Positions 9,753 through 22,297 of a stretch of DNA of 64,000 nt are shown here, one piece after another. Position 1 is the stretch's first letter. The number at the start of each line of letters is the position of its first letter. The position numbers and the translations under genes were made by a program. Origin of the DNA: Providencia vermicola (GTDB lineage Bacteria > Pseudomonadota > Gammaproteobacteria > Enterobacterales > Enterobacteriaceae); assembly GCF_020381325.1 (NCBI RefSeq), contig NZ_JAGSPI010000010.1, positions 1 through 64,000 of the forward strand. The letters are read 5' to 3'. The notes under the pieces were generated by a model, which was given only the letters and a program-made list of their open reading frames with translations, was not told the origin of the DNA and did no database searches.

Positions 9753-11129
9753 TCACAGCCCCAATCGACTCTTCGCTTCCACTATCGCTTTCGCCACTTG
9801 TTTCTGAGATACCCCACCTTTTGCAAGCCGTTTATCTAAACATGATTGCAACGAAAGTATTTCATACACATCCAACTGAATAGTATCACTGAATTTTTGC
9901 AGATCGCTTAACGCCATTTCCTCTAGTGCTTTACCTTGTGCAATTGCAGCAACAACCGCTTCACCCACAATATGGTGTGCTTCACGGAATGGAACACCTT
10001 TTGCCACTAGATAATCCGCCAGCTCCGTTGCATTTGCATAACCTTGCTTTGCCGCTTCTTCACAACGTGGGCGACGAATTTGAATACCATCAAGGACTAA
10101 CACGGCCATATGCATACAATCTAACCAAGTATCTAATGCATCAAACAGGCCTTCTTTGTCTTCTTGCATATCTTTATTATAAGCAAGCGGTAACCCTTTT
10201 AAGGTCATCATCATGCCAGTAAGAGCGCCTTGGACACGACCACATTTTCCACGGATCAATTCCAGTGCATCAGGGTTTTTCTTTTGTGGCATTAATGAAG
10301 AACCTGACGTGACTTTGTCAGATAACTCAACAAAACCCGCCTCCCCACTATTAAAGAAAATTAAATCCTCAGCGAAACGAGATAAATGCACCATACCAAT
10401 GCTGGCATCAGATAGCAGTTCGAGAACGTGGTCTCTATCAGAAACGGTATCAAGGCTGTTACGCGTTGCCGATGAAAAACCTAACCAAGAAGCCAACTGC
10501 TCACGGTCAATATCGTACGCTGTGCCCGCTAATGCCCCGCAACCTAATGGACTAACATCCAAACGTTTTAAGGTATCTTTTAAGCGGCTTTCATCACGCG
10601 CTAACATTTCACCATAGGCTAAACACCAATGAGCAAAAGTTACTGGTTGCGCTCGTTGTAAATGGGTATAGCCTGGCATCACCGCATCTTGATTATTTTC
10701 TGCAGTGATCACTAACGCTTTTTGTAGCTCAGTGACTGCTTCAAGTAATAATGCGACTTGGTCCTTACACCACAGTTTTAAATCTGTCGCCACTTGGTCA
10801 TTACGGCTACGTCCTGTATGCAGTTTTTTACCCAAATCACCAACTTTATCAATCAGTTTGCCTTCAACCCAGCTGTGAATATCTTCCGCATCGCTTTGCA
10901 AAATAATGTCAGGGTTATCTTGAACTTCTTTTAATAATGCATTTAGCGCTTGTTCTAAAGATTGCTGTTCGCTCTCTGTCAACACCCCAACGGTGACCAA
11001 TGATTTTGACCATGCGACTGAACCGATAATATCTTGTTGCGCCAAGCGATAATCGAAACGCAATGAATCATTAAACTGTTTAAACCGCTGATCTGCCTGC
11101 TGACTAAAACGTCCACCCCAAAGTGCCAT
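9753..11129 (-). CDS. argH: argininosuccinate lyase
   Basis: Last step of arginine synthesis: it cleaves argininosuccinate to arginine and fumarate. The 458 residues have the superfamily signature [12 protein letters not shown] (about 276-287), which contains the catalytic Ser, along with TGRSRNDQ and [11 protein letters not shown]. Length matches the family. It is the last gene of argCBGH on the minus strand, 78 bases after argG, with a hairpin between the two. Confidence 0.97.
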   Translation of the reverse strand: MALWGGRFSQQADQRFKQFNDSLRFDYRLAQQDIIGSVAWSKSLVTVGVLTESEQQSLEQALNALLKEVQDNPDIILQSDAEDIHSWVEGKLIDKVGDLGKKLHTGRSRNDQVATDLKLWCKDQVALLLEAVTELQKALVITAENNQDAVMPGYTHLQRAQPVTFAHWCLAYGEMLARDESRLKDTLKRLDVSPLGCGALAGTAYDIDREQLASWLGFSSATRNSLDTVSDRDHVLELLSDASIGMVHLSRFAEDLIFFNSGEAGFVELSDKVTSGSSLMPQKKNPDALELIRGKCGRVQGALTGMMMTLKGLPLAYNKDMQEDKEGLFDALDTWLDCMHMAVLVLDGIQIRRPRCEEAAKQGYANATELADYLVAKGVPFREAHHIVGEAVVAAIAQGKALEEMALSDLQKFSDTIQLDVYEILSLQSCLDKRLAKGGVSQKQVAKAIVEAKSRLGL

Positions 11130-11167
11130 AACGGATCCCTACCTGATTGATAAAATAAGTTTTTAAC

Positions 11168-11193
11168 ACCCGACAGCTGTGTAGCTGCCGGGT
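11168..11193 (-). terminator. hairpin between argG and argH
   Basis: On the minus strand ACCCGGCAGCT pairs with AGCTGTCGGGT around a 4-base loop, followed by GTTAAAAACTTATTTT. The T-run is broken, so it may act as a partial terminator or RNA-stability element that sets the argG/argH ratio. Confidence 0.55.
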
Positions 11194-11207
11194 TACTGCG
11201 ATTAGCT

Positions 11208-12428
11208 TTATTTTGCTTTGTTTTGTTCTTTCAGCGCACGAATACGTGAGGACAGAGAATAAAGACGGATAAACCCACCAGCGTGGCTGTGGTCGTAAAC
11301 TTCATCTTCACCAAATGTCGCAAATTCTTCAGAATACAAGCTCTTATCCGCTTTTTTCTGAATCGCTGTTACTTGGCCTTTATACAGTTTCAGAACCACT
11401 TCACCTGTGACGTCTTGTGCTAAGGACTCTGCCGCTGCTTGTAATGAATGACGTAATGGCGCGAACCAACGGCCATCATAGACCACATATGACATTTCTA
11501 AGCCTAGCTGCTCACGCCATTTGTAGCTGTCACGGTCTAACACTAATTGCTCAATTCCACGCAGCGCAGCCATCATAATGGTGCCTCCTGGGGTTTCATA
11601 GCAACCACGAGATTTCATACCGACTAAACGGTTTTCAACGATGTCGATACGACCTACACCGTGTTTCGCACCTAGCGTGTTGAGTGCTTCTAAACAACCC
11701 AATGGAGACAATGCCTTACCGTTAACAGAAACCACTTCGCCTTGTTTCACACCGACAGTCACCAGCTCTGCTTCATCTGGTGCATCTTGTGGATCAACAG
11801 TCCATACCCAGCAATCTTGGTTGGCTGCATTCCATGTGCTTTCTAACACACCACCTTCTGTGGAAATATGCCATGCGTTTTCATCACGGCTATAGATTTT
11901 TTCAAGACTCGCTGTTGTCGGGATATTACGCTCTTTGAGGTAATCGAGCAGCGCTTCACGAGAACGCAAATCCCACTCACGCCATGGGGCAACCACTTGC
12001 AGTTGCGGTGCTAACGCCGTATAGGTGCTTTCGAAACGTACTTGGTCGTTTCCTTTACCCGTTGCACCGTGAGCAACGGCATCCGCACCCACTTTTAATG
12101 CGATTTCAACTTGTGCTTTCGCAATAATTGGGCGAGCCATTGATGTACCTAATAAATAGCTACCTTCATATAACGCACCCGTTTTTAATACTGGATAGAT
12201 ATATTCTTTGATGAACTCTTCACGTAAATCCACGACGTAGCATTCTGATGCGCCTGACTGCAGTGCTTTTTTCTCAACACCAACGAGATCTTCCCTGTCT
12301 TGTCCCACATCGGCAACGAATGCGACCACTTCACAATCATCATAGTTCTCTTTTAACCATGGAATAATTGCCGAGGTATCTAAACCACCAGAGTATGCTA
12401 ATACAATCTTTTTAATGCCCTTTTTCAT
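11208..12428 (-). CDS. argG: argininosuccinate synthase
   Basis: Joins citrulline and aspartate using ATP. The 406 residues carry the PP-loop AYSGGLDTS (11-19), [13 protein letters not shown] and the [13 protein letters not shown] segment. It belongs to the shorter (about 400-residue) ArgG type rather than the about 447-residue type of E. coli, and it lies inside the arg operon. E. coli has argG elsewhere, while other enterobacteria have the argCBGH arrangement seen here. It is 44 bases downstream of argB. Confidence 0.97.
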   Translation of the reverse strand: MKKGIKKIVLAYSGGLDTSAIIPWLKENYDDCEVVAFVADVGQDREDLVGVEKKALQSGASECYVVDLREEFIKEYIYPVLKTGALYEGSYLLGTSMARPIIAKAQVEIALKVGADAVAHGATGKGNDQVRFESTYTALAPQLQVVAPWREWDLRSREALLDYLKERNIPTTASLEKIYSRDENAWHISTEGGVLESTWNAANQDCWVWTVDPQDAPDEAELVTVGVKQGEVVSVNGKALSPLGCLEALNTLGAKHGVGRIDIVENRLVGMKSRGCYETPGGTIMMAALRGIEQLVLDRDSYKWREQLGLEMSYVVYDGRWFAPLRHSLQAAAESLAQDVTGEVVLKLYKGQVTAIQKKADKSLYSEEFATFGEDEVYDHSHAGGFIRLYSLSSRIRALKEQNKAK

Positions 12429-12472
12429 AACGTACCTATCCGCTCAATTAATTTTTTATGTGTATGGCTCGA

Positions 12473-13249
12473 TTACGATGCCAAGATCCGAGTTCCGATT
12501 GCTGTACCATTAAACAGCTCAGGAAGTTGTTCTGCATGACGCCAACTTGCAATATCGACGGAGCGTTGCAGTGCGTTAGCTGCGTCTAATGCAGCATTCA
12601 CCTTCACAATCATTCCATCTGTAATAATTCCTTGGTCGATGAGTTTCTGCGCTTTTTGCGTGGTCATCTCATCAATTTTCTGGCCTTTACCATCTAAAAT
12701 GCCACTGACATCCGACAATAGAACCAGATCGGCATTGAGTGCTTGGGCTACAGCAGTTGCAGCTTGGTCTGCATTCACATTCATCAGCTCACCTTGTGCA
12801 GTGATCCCAATAGAACTGATGATTGGCAAATAACCCGCGCTAAGCAGCAATTTTAATAGTTTGGCGTCACCTGGTTTTGCATTCCCAACATGACCCAGTT
12901 CGTCATTTAACTGTGTGACAACCGCACTTTGTCCGTCACCGAGTGATAACCCCACCGCAGGCAATTGGTGTTTGGTGCTCCATGCCAGTAAGGTTTTATT
13001 TGCCGTACCCGCTAAAGCCCCCGTAATAATATCGATTTGATCCGCTGGTGTGACACGCAGCCCTTGCTTTTTCACCACAGGAAGTTGCAACTTCTGCATT
13101 AATTCATCAACTAGACAGCCTCCACCATGGACAATTACCAGCTCGCGTTTATGCGTTTGGCGATAAATTTGAATGGCAGTAAAAAGTTTTTCTAACGCTT
13201 CGGTACTATCGAGTAACACACCGCCCAATTTAATCACTAAGGGTTGCAT
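12473..13249 (-). CDS. argB: acetylglutamate kinase
   Basis: Phosphorylates N-acetylglutamate, the second step of arginine synthesis. The 258 residues are the same length as E. coli ArgB. It is an amino-acid-kinase fold with Lys8 and GG (9-10) near the N-terminus, VHGGG (40-44) and the NVNADQAA substrate/ATP segment. It starts 12 bases after argC, so it should be co-transcribed with it. Confidence 0.97.
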   Translation of the reverse strand: MQPLVIKLGGVLLDSTEALEKLFTAIQIYRQTHKRELVIVHGGGCLVDELMQKLQLPVVKKQGLRVTPADQIDIITGALAGTANKTLLAWSTKHQLPAVGLSLGDGQSAVVTQLNDELGHVGNAKPGDAKLLKLLLSAGYLPIISSIGITAQGELMNVNADQAATAVAQALNADLVLLSDVSGILDGKGQKIDEMTTQKAQKLIDQGIITDGMIVKVNAALDAANALQRSVDIASWRHAEQLPELFNGTAIGTRILAS

Positions 13250-13261
13250 GGGTTGTCCTTA

Positions 13262-14266
13262 TTAAAGTAATGACTGAGTTTCATTGAAACCAAAACGAAT
13301 ATTCATGCACTGTACGGCTTGTGCAGCGGCCCCTTTTAGTAGGTTATCTTCTGTACCGACTAAAATCAGGTGTTCCCCTTTCAATACATAACCGATATCA
13401 CAAAACGGCGTACCAACCACCGATTTCAATGCAGGAACGCCTTTATCATATAAACGCACCAACGGTTTGTTTTGATACGCCTCTTTAAACGTTTCGCCAA
13501 TTTTCTCTGCCGTGACACCCGCTTTCACCTTGCATGTAATAGTGGCAAGGATCCCTCTTGAAAAATTGCCCAGATGGGGCGTGAAGATCACTTCTTGCCC
13601 TAAATGCGTAGAGATTTCAGGCTGATGACGATGGGTGAAAATACCGTATGGCTGCAAGCTCACTTCACAGAAGCTATTTGTCATTGAGGCCTTACGTCCT
13701 GCTCCTGACACACCGCTGGTGGCATTGATAACAGGCCACATGCTGTTATCTAATAATTTTGCGTCAATTAACGGTTTTAACGCGAGCTGTGAAACGGTTG
13801 GGTAACAGCCTGGCACTGCAACTAATTGAGCTTGGCGAATTTTATCCGCTTGCCATTCTGCTAAACCGTAAACCGCTTGCATTAACCATTCGGTATTTGT
13901 ATGTTCAAAGCCATAGTATTGCGTGTAGAACGCAGGATCTTGAACGCGGTAAGCACCCGACAAATCGAACACCACACAGCCTGCCTCAAGGAATTGCGGG
14001 GCGATGTCGTGGCTCACTTCGTGCGCCGTGGCGAGGAAAACAACATCAATACCTTTTGCCACCTCAGCCACATCGGTTAATGGCTGTACAGGAAGGTCAA
14101 TAATGCCTTTATACTGAGGATATAAATCAGAAAAACATTTATTTGCATCGGCACTTTGCTTCGATACCATCAACCCTTGAAGGTTAATTTCAGGATGACG
14201 TTGCAAATAAGCGGCTAATTCTGCTCCAGTATAGCCACTGGCCCCGATAATGAGTGTGTTCAACAT
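13262..14266 (-). CDS. argC: N-acetyl-gamma-glutamyl-phosphate reductase
   Basis: NADPH-dependent third step of arginine synthesis. The 334 residues have the nucleotide-binding motif [10 protein letters not shown] (8-17), the catalytic Cys154 in VPGCYPT, and HRHQPEI. It is the first gene of argCBGH, divergent from argE. The shared 102-bp intergenic region holds ARG boxes, so both directions should be repressed by ArgR with arginine. Confidence 0.97.
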   Translation of the reverse strand: MLNTLIIGASGYTGAELAAYLQRHPEINLQGLMVSKQSADANKCFSDLYPQYKGIIDLPVQPLTDVAEVAKGIDVVFLATAHEVSHDIAPQFLEAGCVVFDLSGAYRVQDPAFYTQYYGFEHTNTEWLMQAVYGLAEWQADKIRQAQLVAVPGCYPTVSQLALKPLIDAKLLDNSMWPVINATSGVSGAGRKASMTNSFCEVSLQPYGIFTHRHQPEISTHLGQEVIFTPHLGNFSRGILATITCKVKAGVTAEKIGETFKEAYQNKPLVRLYDKGVPALKSVVGTPFCDIGYVLKGEHLILVGTEDNLLKGAAAQAVQCMNIRFGFNETQSLL

Positions 14267-14304
14267 GTGCTTTCTACCTTGTACTCGTGACCCAAACAGT
14301 TTAA

Positions 14305-14343
14305 TGTGTATTTTTATTCAAATAAAGTGCATGAATATTGATA
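14305..14343. promoter_or_regulatory. two ARG boxes between argC and argE
   Basis: TGTATTTTTATTCA at 14307-14320 matches the ArgR consensus (TGAAT, four W, ATTCA) with one mismatch. A weaker copy, TGCATGAATATTGA, is at 14328-14341. The 7-bp gap between the 14-mers equals the 3-bp gap between 18-bp boxes expected for a hexameric ArgR site. Confidence 0.85.
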
Positions 14344-14368
14344 CTATTATGGATTAAGGCTGTCAACA

Positions 14369-15523
14369 GTGAATATTAAATTACCTGCATTTATTGAGAT
14401 TTATCGTCAATTAATTGCCACTCCATCGATTAGTGCGACTGATTCTCATTTGGATCAGAGCAATAAAGCCCTTGTGGAACTCCTTGGTGGGTGGTTAGAG
14501 ACGCTGGGGTTTTCGGTCAATATTCAGCCCGTACCGGAAACACGTGATAAATATAACCTGCTGGCTTCCATTGGTGAGGGGAATGGCGGCCTGATGCTAT
14601 GTGGGCATACCGATACTGTGCCTTTTGATGATGGACGTTGGAGTAAAAACCCTTTCGAGCTTACCGAACACGATGGTAAGCTTTACGGTCTTGGTACTGC
14701 TGACATGAAAGGCTTTTTTGCTTTTATTGTCGATGCATTGCGCGATATGGATCTTGCCAAACTCAAGCACCCTCTGCATATCCTTGCGACTGCCGATGAA
14801 GAAACCTCGATGGCAGGAGCCCGTTACTTTGCAGCGAATACAGCACTACGCCCTGATTTTGCCATTATCGGTGAGCCAACCTCATTACAACCGATACGCG
14901 CACATAAAGGCCATCTATCTAACGCTATCCGTATTACGGGGCAATCTGGGCACTCAAGTGACCCTGAACGCGGTGTGAATGCAATTGAGCTGATGCATGA
15001 GTCAATTTCTCATTTGATGACATTGCGTAACACATTGAAGGAACGTTTTAATAACCCGGCTTTCGTGATCCCTTATCCCACCATGAACTTTGGTCATATT
15101 CATGGCGGTGATGCGGCAAACCGTATTTGTGGTTGCTGTGAATTACATATGGATATTCGCCCATTACCAGGGCTAACATTGCAAGATTTGGATGAGCTAT
15201 TGAATGATGCCCTCGAACCTGTGCGGGCAAGATGGCCAGGTCGTTTGGCGATTGAGTCAATGCACCCACCGATCCCAGGTTATGAGTGTCCGACAGACCA
15301 CAAAATGGTCGCCGTGATTGAGCAGTTATTGGGCCAAAAAGCCGACACCGTGAACTATTGTACCGAAGCGCCATTTATTCAAGAACTCTGCCCTACGTTA
15401 GTCCTCGGCCCAGGTTCAATTGAACAAGCCCATCAACCCGATGAATTTATCGATATGCGCTTTATCGAGCCTACCCGCCAATTAATTAGCCAAATGATTG
15501 AGCATTTCTGTTTCACCGAATAA
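14369..15523 (+). CDS. argE: acetylornithine deacetylase
   Basis: Metal-dependent hydrolase that removes the acetyl group from N-acetylornithine. The 384 residues have the M20 family layout: [13 protein letters not shown] (first metal His and the Asp), [10 protein letters not shown], the catalytic pair in [13 protein letters not shown], and a C-terminal metal His in EQAHQPDEF. Divergent from argCBGH and under the same ARG boxes. A terminator follows. Confidence 0.96.
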   Translation: MNIKLPAFIEIYRQLIATPSISATDSHLDQSNKALVELLGGWLETLGFSVNIQPVPETRDKYNLLASIGEGNGGLMLCGHTDTVPFDDGRWSKNPFELTEHDGKLYGLGTADMKGFFAFIVDALRDMDLAKLKHPLHILATADEETSMAGARYFAANTALRPDFAIIGEPTSLQPIRAHKGHLSNAIRITGQSGHSSDPERGVNAIELMHESISHLMTLRNTLKERFNNPAFVIPYPTMNFGHIHGGDAANRICGCCELHMDIRPLPGLTLQDLDELLNDALEPVRARWPGRLAIESMHPPIPGYECPTDHKMVAVIEQLLGQKADTVNYCTEAPFIQELCPTLVLGPGSIEQAHQPDEFIDMRFIEPTRQLISQMIEHFCFTE

Positions 15524-15549
15524 ATCTAACTAGACACTCATATAAACTA

Positions 15550-15580
15550 AACGCGGCGCTGAAAAGAGTCGCGTTTTTTT
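15550..15580 (+). terminator. argE terminator
   Basis: AACGCGGCGCT pairs with AGTCGCGTT around GAAAAG (one mismatch), followed by seven T. Confidence 0.85.
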
Positions 15581-15675
15581 ATCATGAATTTTTTTCCTGT
15601 TCTGACTGAAAAAACATCAGCGACATAATTTAATTTAAGTATTGACTATTGATGCCGATCTGGTAATTTCTATTT

Positions 15676-15707
15676 AGACGTCTAAACGTATAGATGCATA
15701 CATGGAT
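15676..15707. promoter_or_regulatory. MetJ operator upstream of metF
   Basis: Four tandem 8-mers: AGACGTCT, AAACGTAT, AGATGCAT, ACATGGAT. The first is the exact met-box consensus. Arrays of two to five tandem 8-bp boxes are how MetJ dimers bind cooperatively. Confidence 0.9.
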
Positions 15708-15714
15708 ATAATAA

Positions 15715-16644
<930 letters not shown>

Positions 16645-16743
16645 TCCCTCATTGTCGTGGTGAGTTTAAAAAACAATGATAAATTCCGTGAATCCATTAC
16701 ACCAAGAGATAAAAGGAAAAGTGGCGAGCGGATCAATCAAAAA

Positions 16744-16776
16744 TAAAAAGGTTACCCATTTGAGTAACCTTTTATC
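16744..16776. terminator. bidirectional terminator between metF and ppc
   Basis: AAAAGGTTAC and GTAACCTTTT form a stem around CCCATTTGA. A-rich and T-rich flanks on the two sides suit termination in both directions between convergent genes. Confidence 0.85.
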
Positions 16777-16800
16777 ATTGACGAACACAATACTCTATGA

Positions 16801-19440
16801 CTAACCCGTATTACGCATCCCTGCCGCCACACCCGCAATAGTCACCATCAGTGCTTGTTCAACACGTGGATCTGGGTGTTCTTGTTGGCGAGAACGGTGC
16901 AGCAATTCTGCCTGCAACACGTTAAGTGGGTCAGTATATACGTTACGCAGGGCGATAGACTCAGCAATCCACGGTAAATCCGCCATAAGTGCTTCGTCTT
17001 TCGATACCGCCAGCACACTCTTAATATCATCCGATAACTGGTCACGCAATTTTTGCCCCAATGGCCACAAACGCTCTTCCACTAAACGGTGATCATAGTA
17101 TTCCGCCAGCCACAGGTCAGCTTTGGCATACACCATCTCTAACATCGCAATTCGCGTATTAAAGAACGGCCATTGCTGCCACATTTCATCGAGTACAGAT
17201 TGCTTGCCCTCTTGCTCAATAACATGTTTCAGTGCTGCCCCAGCGCCTAACCATGCAGGGAGCATTAAGCGGTTTTGCGTCCAGGCAAAAATCCATGGAA
17301 TTGCACGCAAGGTTTCCACACCACCCGTCGGGCGACGTTTTGCTGGGCGCGAGCCTAATGGTAATTTACCGAGTTCTTGCTCGGGGGTTGCAGCACGGAA
17401 GTAAGGGACAAAGTCTGGCTGCTCACGCACATAGTCGCGGTACATAGTACAAGAAACGTCAGACAGCGAATCCATGACGGATTTCCACTCGTTTTTTGGC
17501 TCTGGTGGTGGCAATAAATTCGCTTCTAAAATCGCACTTGCATACAAGGCAAGGCTGCTAATGGTGACTTGTGGTAGACCGAATTTAAAGCGGATCATTT
17601 CCCCTTGTTCAGTCACGCGTAAGCCCCCCTTTAGACTTCCTGGTGGTTGAGACAGTAATGCAGAATGAGCTGGTGCACCGCCGCGACCGATGGTACCACC
17701 ACGGCCATGGAATAACGTCAGCGTAACACCTTCTTTTTCACACAGTTTAATTAACGCATCTTGCGCACGATATTGCGCCCATGATGCGGCCATCACACCT
17801 GCATCTTTCGCGGAGTCTGAGTAACCAATCATCACCATTTGGCGGTCGTCGATAAGCTCACGATACCAGTCAATGCTTAACAGTTTTGTCATGACGCTTT
17901 GTGCGTTATTTAAGTCCTCAAGGGTTTCAAATAACGGAGCGACAGGCAGTCGAATCGAAGCGCCCGCCTCTTTAAGCAATAATTTGACCGCTAAAACATC
18001 TGAAGGGACTTTTGCCATTGAAATCACGTAGGCTGCGATGGAATCATTCTTCGCTTTCGCAATCACGCGGCACGTTTCAAACACTTCTTGGGTTTCAGCA
18101 CTTGGTTGCCAATCTTGTGGGATCAATGGACGGCGGGACTGCAATTCTGTTAATAAAAATTGCTGTTTTTCTTCCTCAGACCACTGTGCATAATCGCCTA
18201 ATCCCAAATACTGGGTAAGTTCTGCAATTGCATCGGTATGACGTGTGCTTTCTTGGCGCACATCGATACGTACCAATTGTAAACCAAAGCTGCGAATACG
18301 GCGTAAGGTATCTAACAACTGACCATTGGCAATAATTTTCATATTGCAGGCAATCAATGATTGATAACAGGCGTATAGCGGGTCCCATAATTGGGCGTTA
18401 TCCGTTAACAGGTCTGCAGGTGGCAGAACTTGTTCGCCTTTCACACGACGTTCTAAATATTCTAAAGTAGAGAATAATTGGCTACGCAGGTTTTTTGCGA
18501 TCTGACGATAAGGTTCGTCAACATCGTCTCCCCCTGCTAACGCACGCAGCTCAGGTGTGGCTTCCGTCATTGATAACTCAGAGACGAGAACCTGAATGTC
18601 TTTGAGGAATAAATCTGCCGCTTTCCAACGGCTTAATAGCAAAACGTGGCGAGTGACATCTGCTGTTACGTTTGGATTACCATCGCGGTCGCCCCCCATC
18701 CATGATGTAAAACGGATTGGGTTAGCTTCAACAGGAAGAACAGCCCCAATAGACTCTTCCAGTTGCTCGTTAAACTCGCGTAAAAATGCAGGAACGCCTT
18801 CCCACAACGAATTTTCTACAACCGCAAATCCCCATTTTGCTTCATCAATTGGCGTTGGACGAATTTTACGGATTTCGTCCGTATGCCAGGATTGAGCCAC
18901 TAATTGGCGCAGACGGCGCATGATGTTATTGCGTTCATAATCGGCAATATCATCATGATCGAGTTGCGATAAGCAATTATTTACCTCGACCAATTTGTGG
19001 ATCAGAGTACGACGCGCAATCTCAGTTGGGTGCGCGGTTAACACCAGCTCAATGGATAGCTGCTCCACTGCTTTTTGGATATCGTTATCAGTAAAACTTT
19101 TGTCTTTTAAGCGGCTGAATAATTTTTTCAGTGCCACTGGATTGCTTGCTGCTTCACCGTGTGGAGAAATACTGTGGTACTGCTCAGCCACGTTAGTCAG
19201 GTTTAAAAATTGGTTAAATGCCCTTGCAACGGGAAGCAATTCATCATTCGAAAGGTTTTGTAATGTCATCAACAGTTTTTGGCGTTGAACTTCATTACCT
19301 GCACGGGAGGATTTGGAAAGCTTACGAATGGATTCAACTTTATCAAGTATGTCCTCGCCTAGTGCTTCCTTGATGGTATCGCCGAGTAGCTTACCCAGCA
19401 TACTGACATTACTGCGCATTGCGGAATATTGCTGATTCAT
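16801..19440 (-). CDS. ppc: phosphoenolpyruvate carboxylase
   Basis: Anaplerotic enzyme that carboxylates PEP to oxaloacetate. The 879 residues (E. coli 883) have the catalytic-His motif TAHPTE with His137, the MGGDRDGNP motif, the glycine-rich loop [12 protein letters not shown] (about 576-587) and the conserved C-terminus MRNTG that binds allosteric aspartate. AGGAGT precedes the ATG. It lies between metF and metL, near the position it has in E. coli. Confidence 0.98.
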   Translation of the reverse strand: MNQQYSAMRSNVSMLGKLLGDTIKEALGEDILDKVESIRKLSKSSRAGNEVQRQKLLMTLQNLSNDELLPVARAFNQFLNLTNVAEQYHSISPHGEAASNPVALKKLFSRLKDKSFTDNDIQKAVEQLSIELVLTAHPTEIARRTLIHKLVEVNNCLSQLDHDDIADYERNNIMRRLRQLVAQSWHTDEIRKIRPTPIDEAKWGFAVVENSLWEGVPAFLREFNEQLEESIGAVLPVEANPIRFTSWMGGDRDGNPNVTADVTRHVLLLSRWKAADLFLKDIQVLVSELSMTEATPELRALAGGDDVDEPYRQIAKNLRSQLFSTLEYLERRVKGEQVLPPADLLTDNAQLWDPLYACYQSLIACNMKIIANGQLLDTLRRIRSFGLQLVRIDVRQESTRHTDAIAELTQYLGLGDYAQWSEEEKQQFLLTELQSRRPLIPQDWQPSAETQEVFETCRVIAKAKNDSIAAYVISMAKVPSDVLAVKLLLKEAGASIRLPVAPLFETLEDLNNAQSVMTKLLSIDWYRELIDDRQMVMIGYSDSAKDAGVMAASWAQYRAQDALIKLCEKEGVTLTLFHGRGGTIGRGGAPAHSALLSQPPGSLKGGLRVTEQGEMIRFKFGLPQVTISSLALYASAILEANLLPPPEPKNEWKSVMDSLSDVSCTMYRDYVREQPDFVPYFRAATPEQELGKLPLGSRPAKRRPTGGVETLRAIPWIFAWTQNRLMLPAWLGAGAALKHVIEQEGKQSVLDEMWQQWPFFNTRIAMLEMVYAKADLWLAEYYDHRLVEERLWPLGQKLRDQLSDDIKSVLAVSKDEALMADLPWIAESIALRNVYTDPLNVLQAELLHRSRQQEHPDPRVEQALMVTIAGVAAGMRNTG

Positions 19441-19843
19441 GAGACTCCTGACCTTGTGCTTCTGGCAGAATGCATCCCCGCACTAAGCACGGTTAACAGA
19501 CTGCGACCTGTTTCCTGTAACAAAATTTCAGTCGGCTGCGTTAGAGTTGTCGTTTTGTGATGCAGCCCGCTAAATTTACCCTTGAGTGTATATTCATATC
19601 AGAAAAAAATGGCTTTGGGGGATTTTTCTGAAATTTAATTACAGCCTTATTTTTATTAATTTTTCTTATTTAAGTATTGTTTCAGCGCAATATATCGTCG
19701 ATTCAGCACTTTTAAGACATGAATAATGTTGAAGAATTAAATCATCAGAATAAAAAAAGGGAAAAAATGGCGAGAATTAAAAAATTTCATGATGTATTGG
19801 CGCTCTTTATAAAAATAAGAACACCAATACAAACAAAAAATAA
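19441..19843. other. ppc upstream region
   Basis: 403 bases between the start of ppc and the end of metL, both on the minus strand. Presumably it holds the ppc promoter and the metL 3' end. I see no strong terminator, repeat or RNA gene. Confidence 0.4.
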
Positions 19844-22288
19844 CTACAGCAATTGAGATAATCGGTTTAAATCCGATTGAATTGCCCCAGCCGTGACATC
19901 GCGCCCAGCACCAGGGCCGCGGATGACTAATGGGTTATCACGGTACCAACGACTTTCGATAGCAAATACATTATCGCCTGGCAGTAATGAGGCCAATGGG
20001 TGGTCTGGTTTTACCGCTTCCACACCCACTTTCGCTTTCCCTTTCACTGCATCAAACCGTGCCACATAACGCAGCACTAACCCAAGTTCTTGTGCCGCTT
20101 CTAAACGCTGTTGCATTTGCTCGTTGATCACCGCGCTGTTTTCAAAAAACTCATCCAAAGAACCTGTCTGTGCTTGTTTTGGCACTAATGATTCAACACG
20201 TACCTCATCGGGTTCAATATCATAACCTGCCTCACGTGCTAAAATAATCAACTTACGCATCACATCTTGCCCGGAAAGGTCAATTCGCGGGTCTGGTTCA
20301 GTTAAACCCTGCTGCCACGCTTGCTCGACAAGTTCGCTAAACGGCACTGAGCCATCAAATTGCAAAAATAACCAAGACAACGTCCCCGAGAAAATACCGC
20401 TAATCGCCAGTATTCCATCTCCACTTTCTTTCAAATCACGCACTGTGTAGTTGATGGGTAATCCTGCACCTACAGTCGCGTTATACAACCAGTGGCGACC
20501 TGTTTTTGAAAATGCGTCACGAATTTGGCGATATTGATCTGTTTGTGCCGCCCCAGCGATTTTATTGGCGCTGATCACATGGAAACCATAACTAGCAAAA
20601 TCCACATAGCTCTCAGCTAATGCCTCACTGGCTGTTACATCTAAAACCACTAAGTCATCATAAGGATGGGAACGCATCCAAAGAAATAAGTTGTCGTCTG
20701 CATGTTCGATGGCTTCATCATCAAAAAAGGCTAATGCACGACTTGGGTCGATACCTTGATAATTCAATAAGCTGCGACGGCTATCCACCACACCCGCCAA
20801 CACAAAATCGAAATCACTGCGAGCAGAGATATTCGGTTGTTCTGCCGCAAAAAGCTCTAACCAACGAGCCCCAATATTCCCTTTACCAAATAGAACTAAA
20901 CCAATACGTTTTTCGGCGCGGAACAAGCTTTGGTGCATACCTTGGATCAGGTGCTCAGTTTGATTAGTTCGCAGCACTGCAACTAGGCTAATAGCATCTT
21001 CTGAATGCCAAATAAATTCGACGGGTTGGCCTTTAAGCTCTTCATAGAAACGGTGGCTATGCAGTGGTTTTTTACAAACACCTGCGCCGACTAAAGCAAC
21101 TAAAGAAAAGCCTTCCCGTAAAGATAACGACCCTGGTAAAGCCGCTTCTTCGAGAATATTTAGCGCACTTTCGACAATTTCAGAGGTATAACACAGTTGA
21201 ATTAACGCCCGGTCATCATGAACTCCCCGCGCAAGTGGACGTAACTGAACGCGTTTGAGCAGTAAATCCACATCTTTGCAAATTTGTTTGAAATCACGAC
21301 CTGCTGCAATTCGCAGCTCAATCAAACAAACATCATCATGACTTGTGACAATTTTTGCCCCTGCACCAGAGGCTAAGACACGTTCAATTTTTGTAGAGCC
21401 CTGCTCTGGCTGGTAACTGCACCTAAGTTGCAAATCAATATTGCTTACAGAAACAGGCTGTAAAGTGCGTGTATGTAAAACAGGAGCTGCTAAACGCGCT
21501 AATTCACTTGCTTCATCAAGGCGCAATAAGGGCAGTAAACAGGCATCTTTTACTTTACGGGGATCCGCACTGTACACCCCTGCAACATCACTCCAAATCG
21601 TGACTTTTGCCACATCGGCCAATGCTCCCACTTGGGTCGCCGAATAGTCACTGCCATTGCGCCCCAATAAAACTGTTTCACCCTGCTGGTTACGCGAGAT
21701 AAACCCAGTCACAACAATACGGCGATTAGGTAATTGCGTTAACTGCTGCTGTAATAAATAGCGAGATTTTATTTCATCAACTTGTGGCTGTGCAGCACGT
21801 TCAGCGCGTAAAAATAGACGTGCATCTAACCAAGCACTTGGCATGCCAGTTTGTGTGAGTACTTCCGCCATTAAGCGTGCCGACCAAATTTCACCATGGC
21901 CAACCACTTCCGCATAAACCGCATCATTAACGGGATGATCAAGCAAAGCGCTTAAACGCTCTAAGTCTTGAATAAATAACCGCCCTAAAGCCTCTGCCTG
22001 TTTTTCTGGCAAAAGATTTTCAATTAGCTCAAGCTGATAACGACGTAAAGACTGCTGTACCTGATGAGCCGAAATACGGTCACTTTGGCTCAATTTCAAC
22101 CAATTAATCAATTGATTAGTTGTACTGCCAGCTGCAGAAACCACCATTAAATCATCGGGTTGGCTATAGTTTGCCATAATAGCTGCGACCCGCTGATAAC
22201 ACTTTGCATCCGCTAAACTACTTCCACCAAACTTATGTAACTGACGGTGACAAGGAGTCACCTCAACCGCTGTTAGTACACTCATCAA
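19844..22288 (-). CDS. metL: bifunctional aspartokinase II / homoserine dehydrogenase II
   Basis: Catalyses the first and third steps from aspartate toward methionine. The 814 residues have an N-terminal aspartokinase domain (KFGGSSLADAK, about 18-28; LLGRNGSDYSA) and, from about 465, a homoserine dehydrogenase domain starting at VLFGKGNIGARW, with NKIAG and YNATVGAGLP. Two adjacent ATG codons open the frame. It follows metB by 9 bases, so they form the metBL operon under MetJ control. Confidence 0.97.
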   Translation of the reverse strand: MMSVLTAVEVTPCHRQLHKFGGSSLADAKCYQRVAAIMANYSQPDDLMVVSAAGSTTNQLINWLKLSQSDRISAHQVQQSLRRYQLELIENLLPEKQAEALGRLFIQDLERLSALLDHPVNDAVYAEVVGHGEIWSARLMAEVLTQTGMPSAWLDARLFLRAERAAQPQVDEIKSRYLLQQQLTQLPNRRIVVTGFISRNQQGETVLLGRNGSDYSATQVGALADVAKVTIWSDVAGVYSADPRKVKDACLLPLLRLDEASELARLAAPVLHTRTLQPVSVSNIDLQLRCSYQPEQGSTKIERVLASGAGAKIVTSHDDVCLIELRIAAGRDFKQICKDVDLLLKRVQLRPLARGVHDDRALIQLCYTSEIVESALNILEEAALPGSLSLREGFSLVALVGAGVCKKPLHSHRFYEELKGQPVEFIWHSEDAISLVAVLRTNQTEHLIQGMHQSLFRAEKRIGLVLFGKGNIGARWLELFAAEQPNISARSDFDFVLAGVVDSRRSLLNYQGIDPSRALAFFDDEAIEHADDNLFLWMRSHPYDDLVVLDVTASEALAESYVDFASYGFHVISANKIAGAAQTDQYRQIRDAFSKTGRHWLYNATVGAGLPINYTVRDLKESGDGILAISGIFSGTLSWLFLQFDGSVPFSELVEQAWQQGLTEPDPRIDLSGQDVMRKLIILAREAGYDIEPDEVRVESLVPKQAQTGSLDEFFENSAVINEQMQQRLEAAQELGLVLRYVARFDAVKGKAKVGVEAVKPDHPLASLLPGDNVFAIESRWYRDNPLVIRGPGAGRDVTAGAIQSDLNRLSQLL

Positions 22289-22297
22289 AAAACTCCG

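Noticed and set aside
10213-10617. 134-codon frame antisense to argH
   Set aside because: Lies wholly inside argH on the other strand with no start signals.
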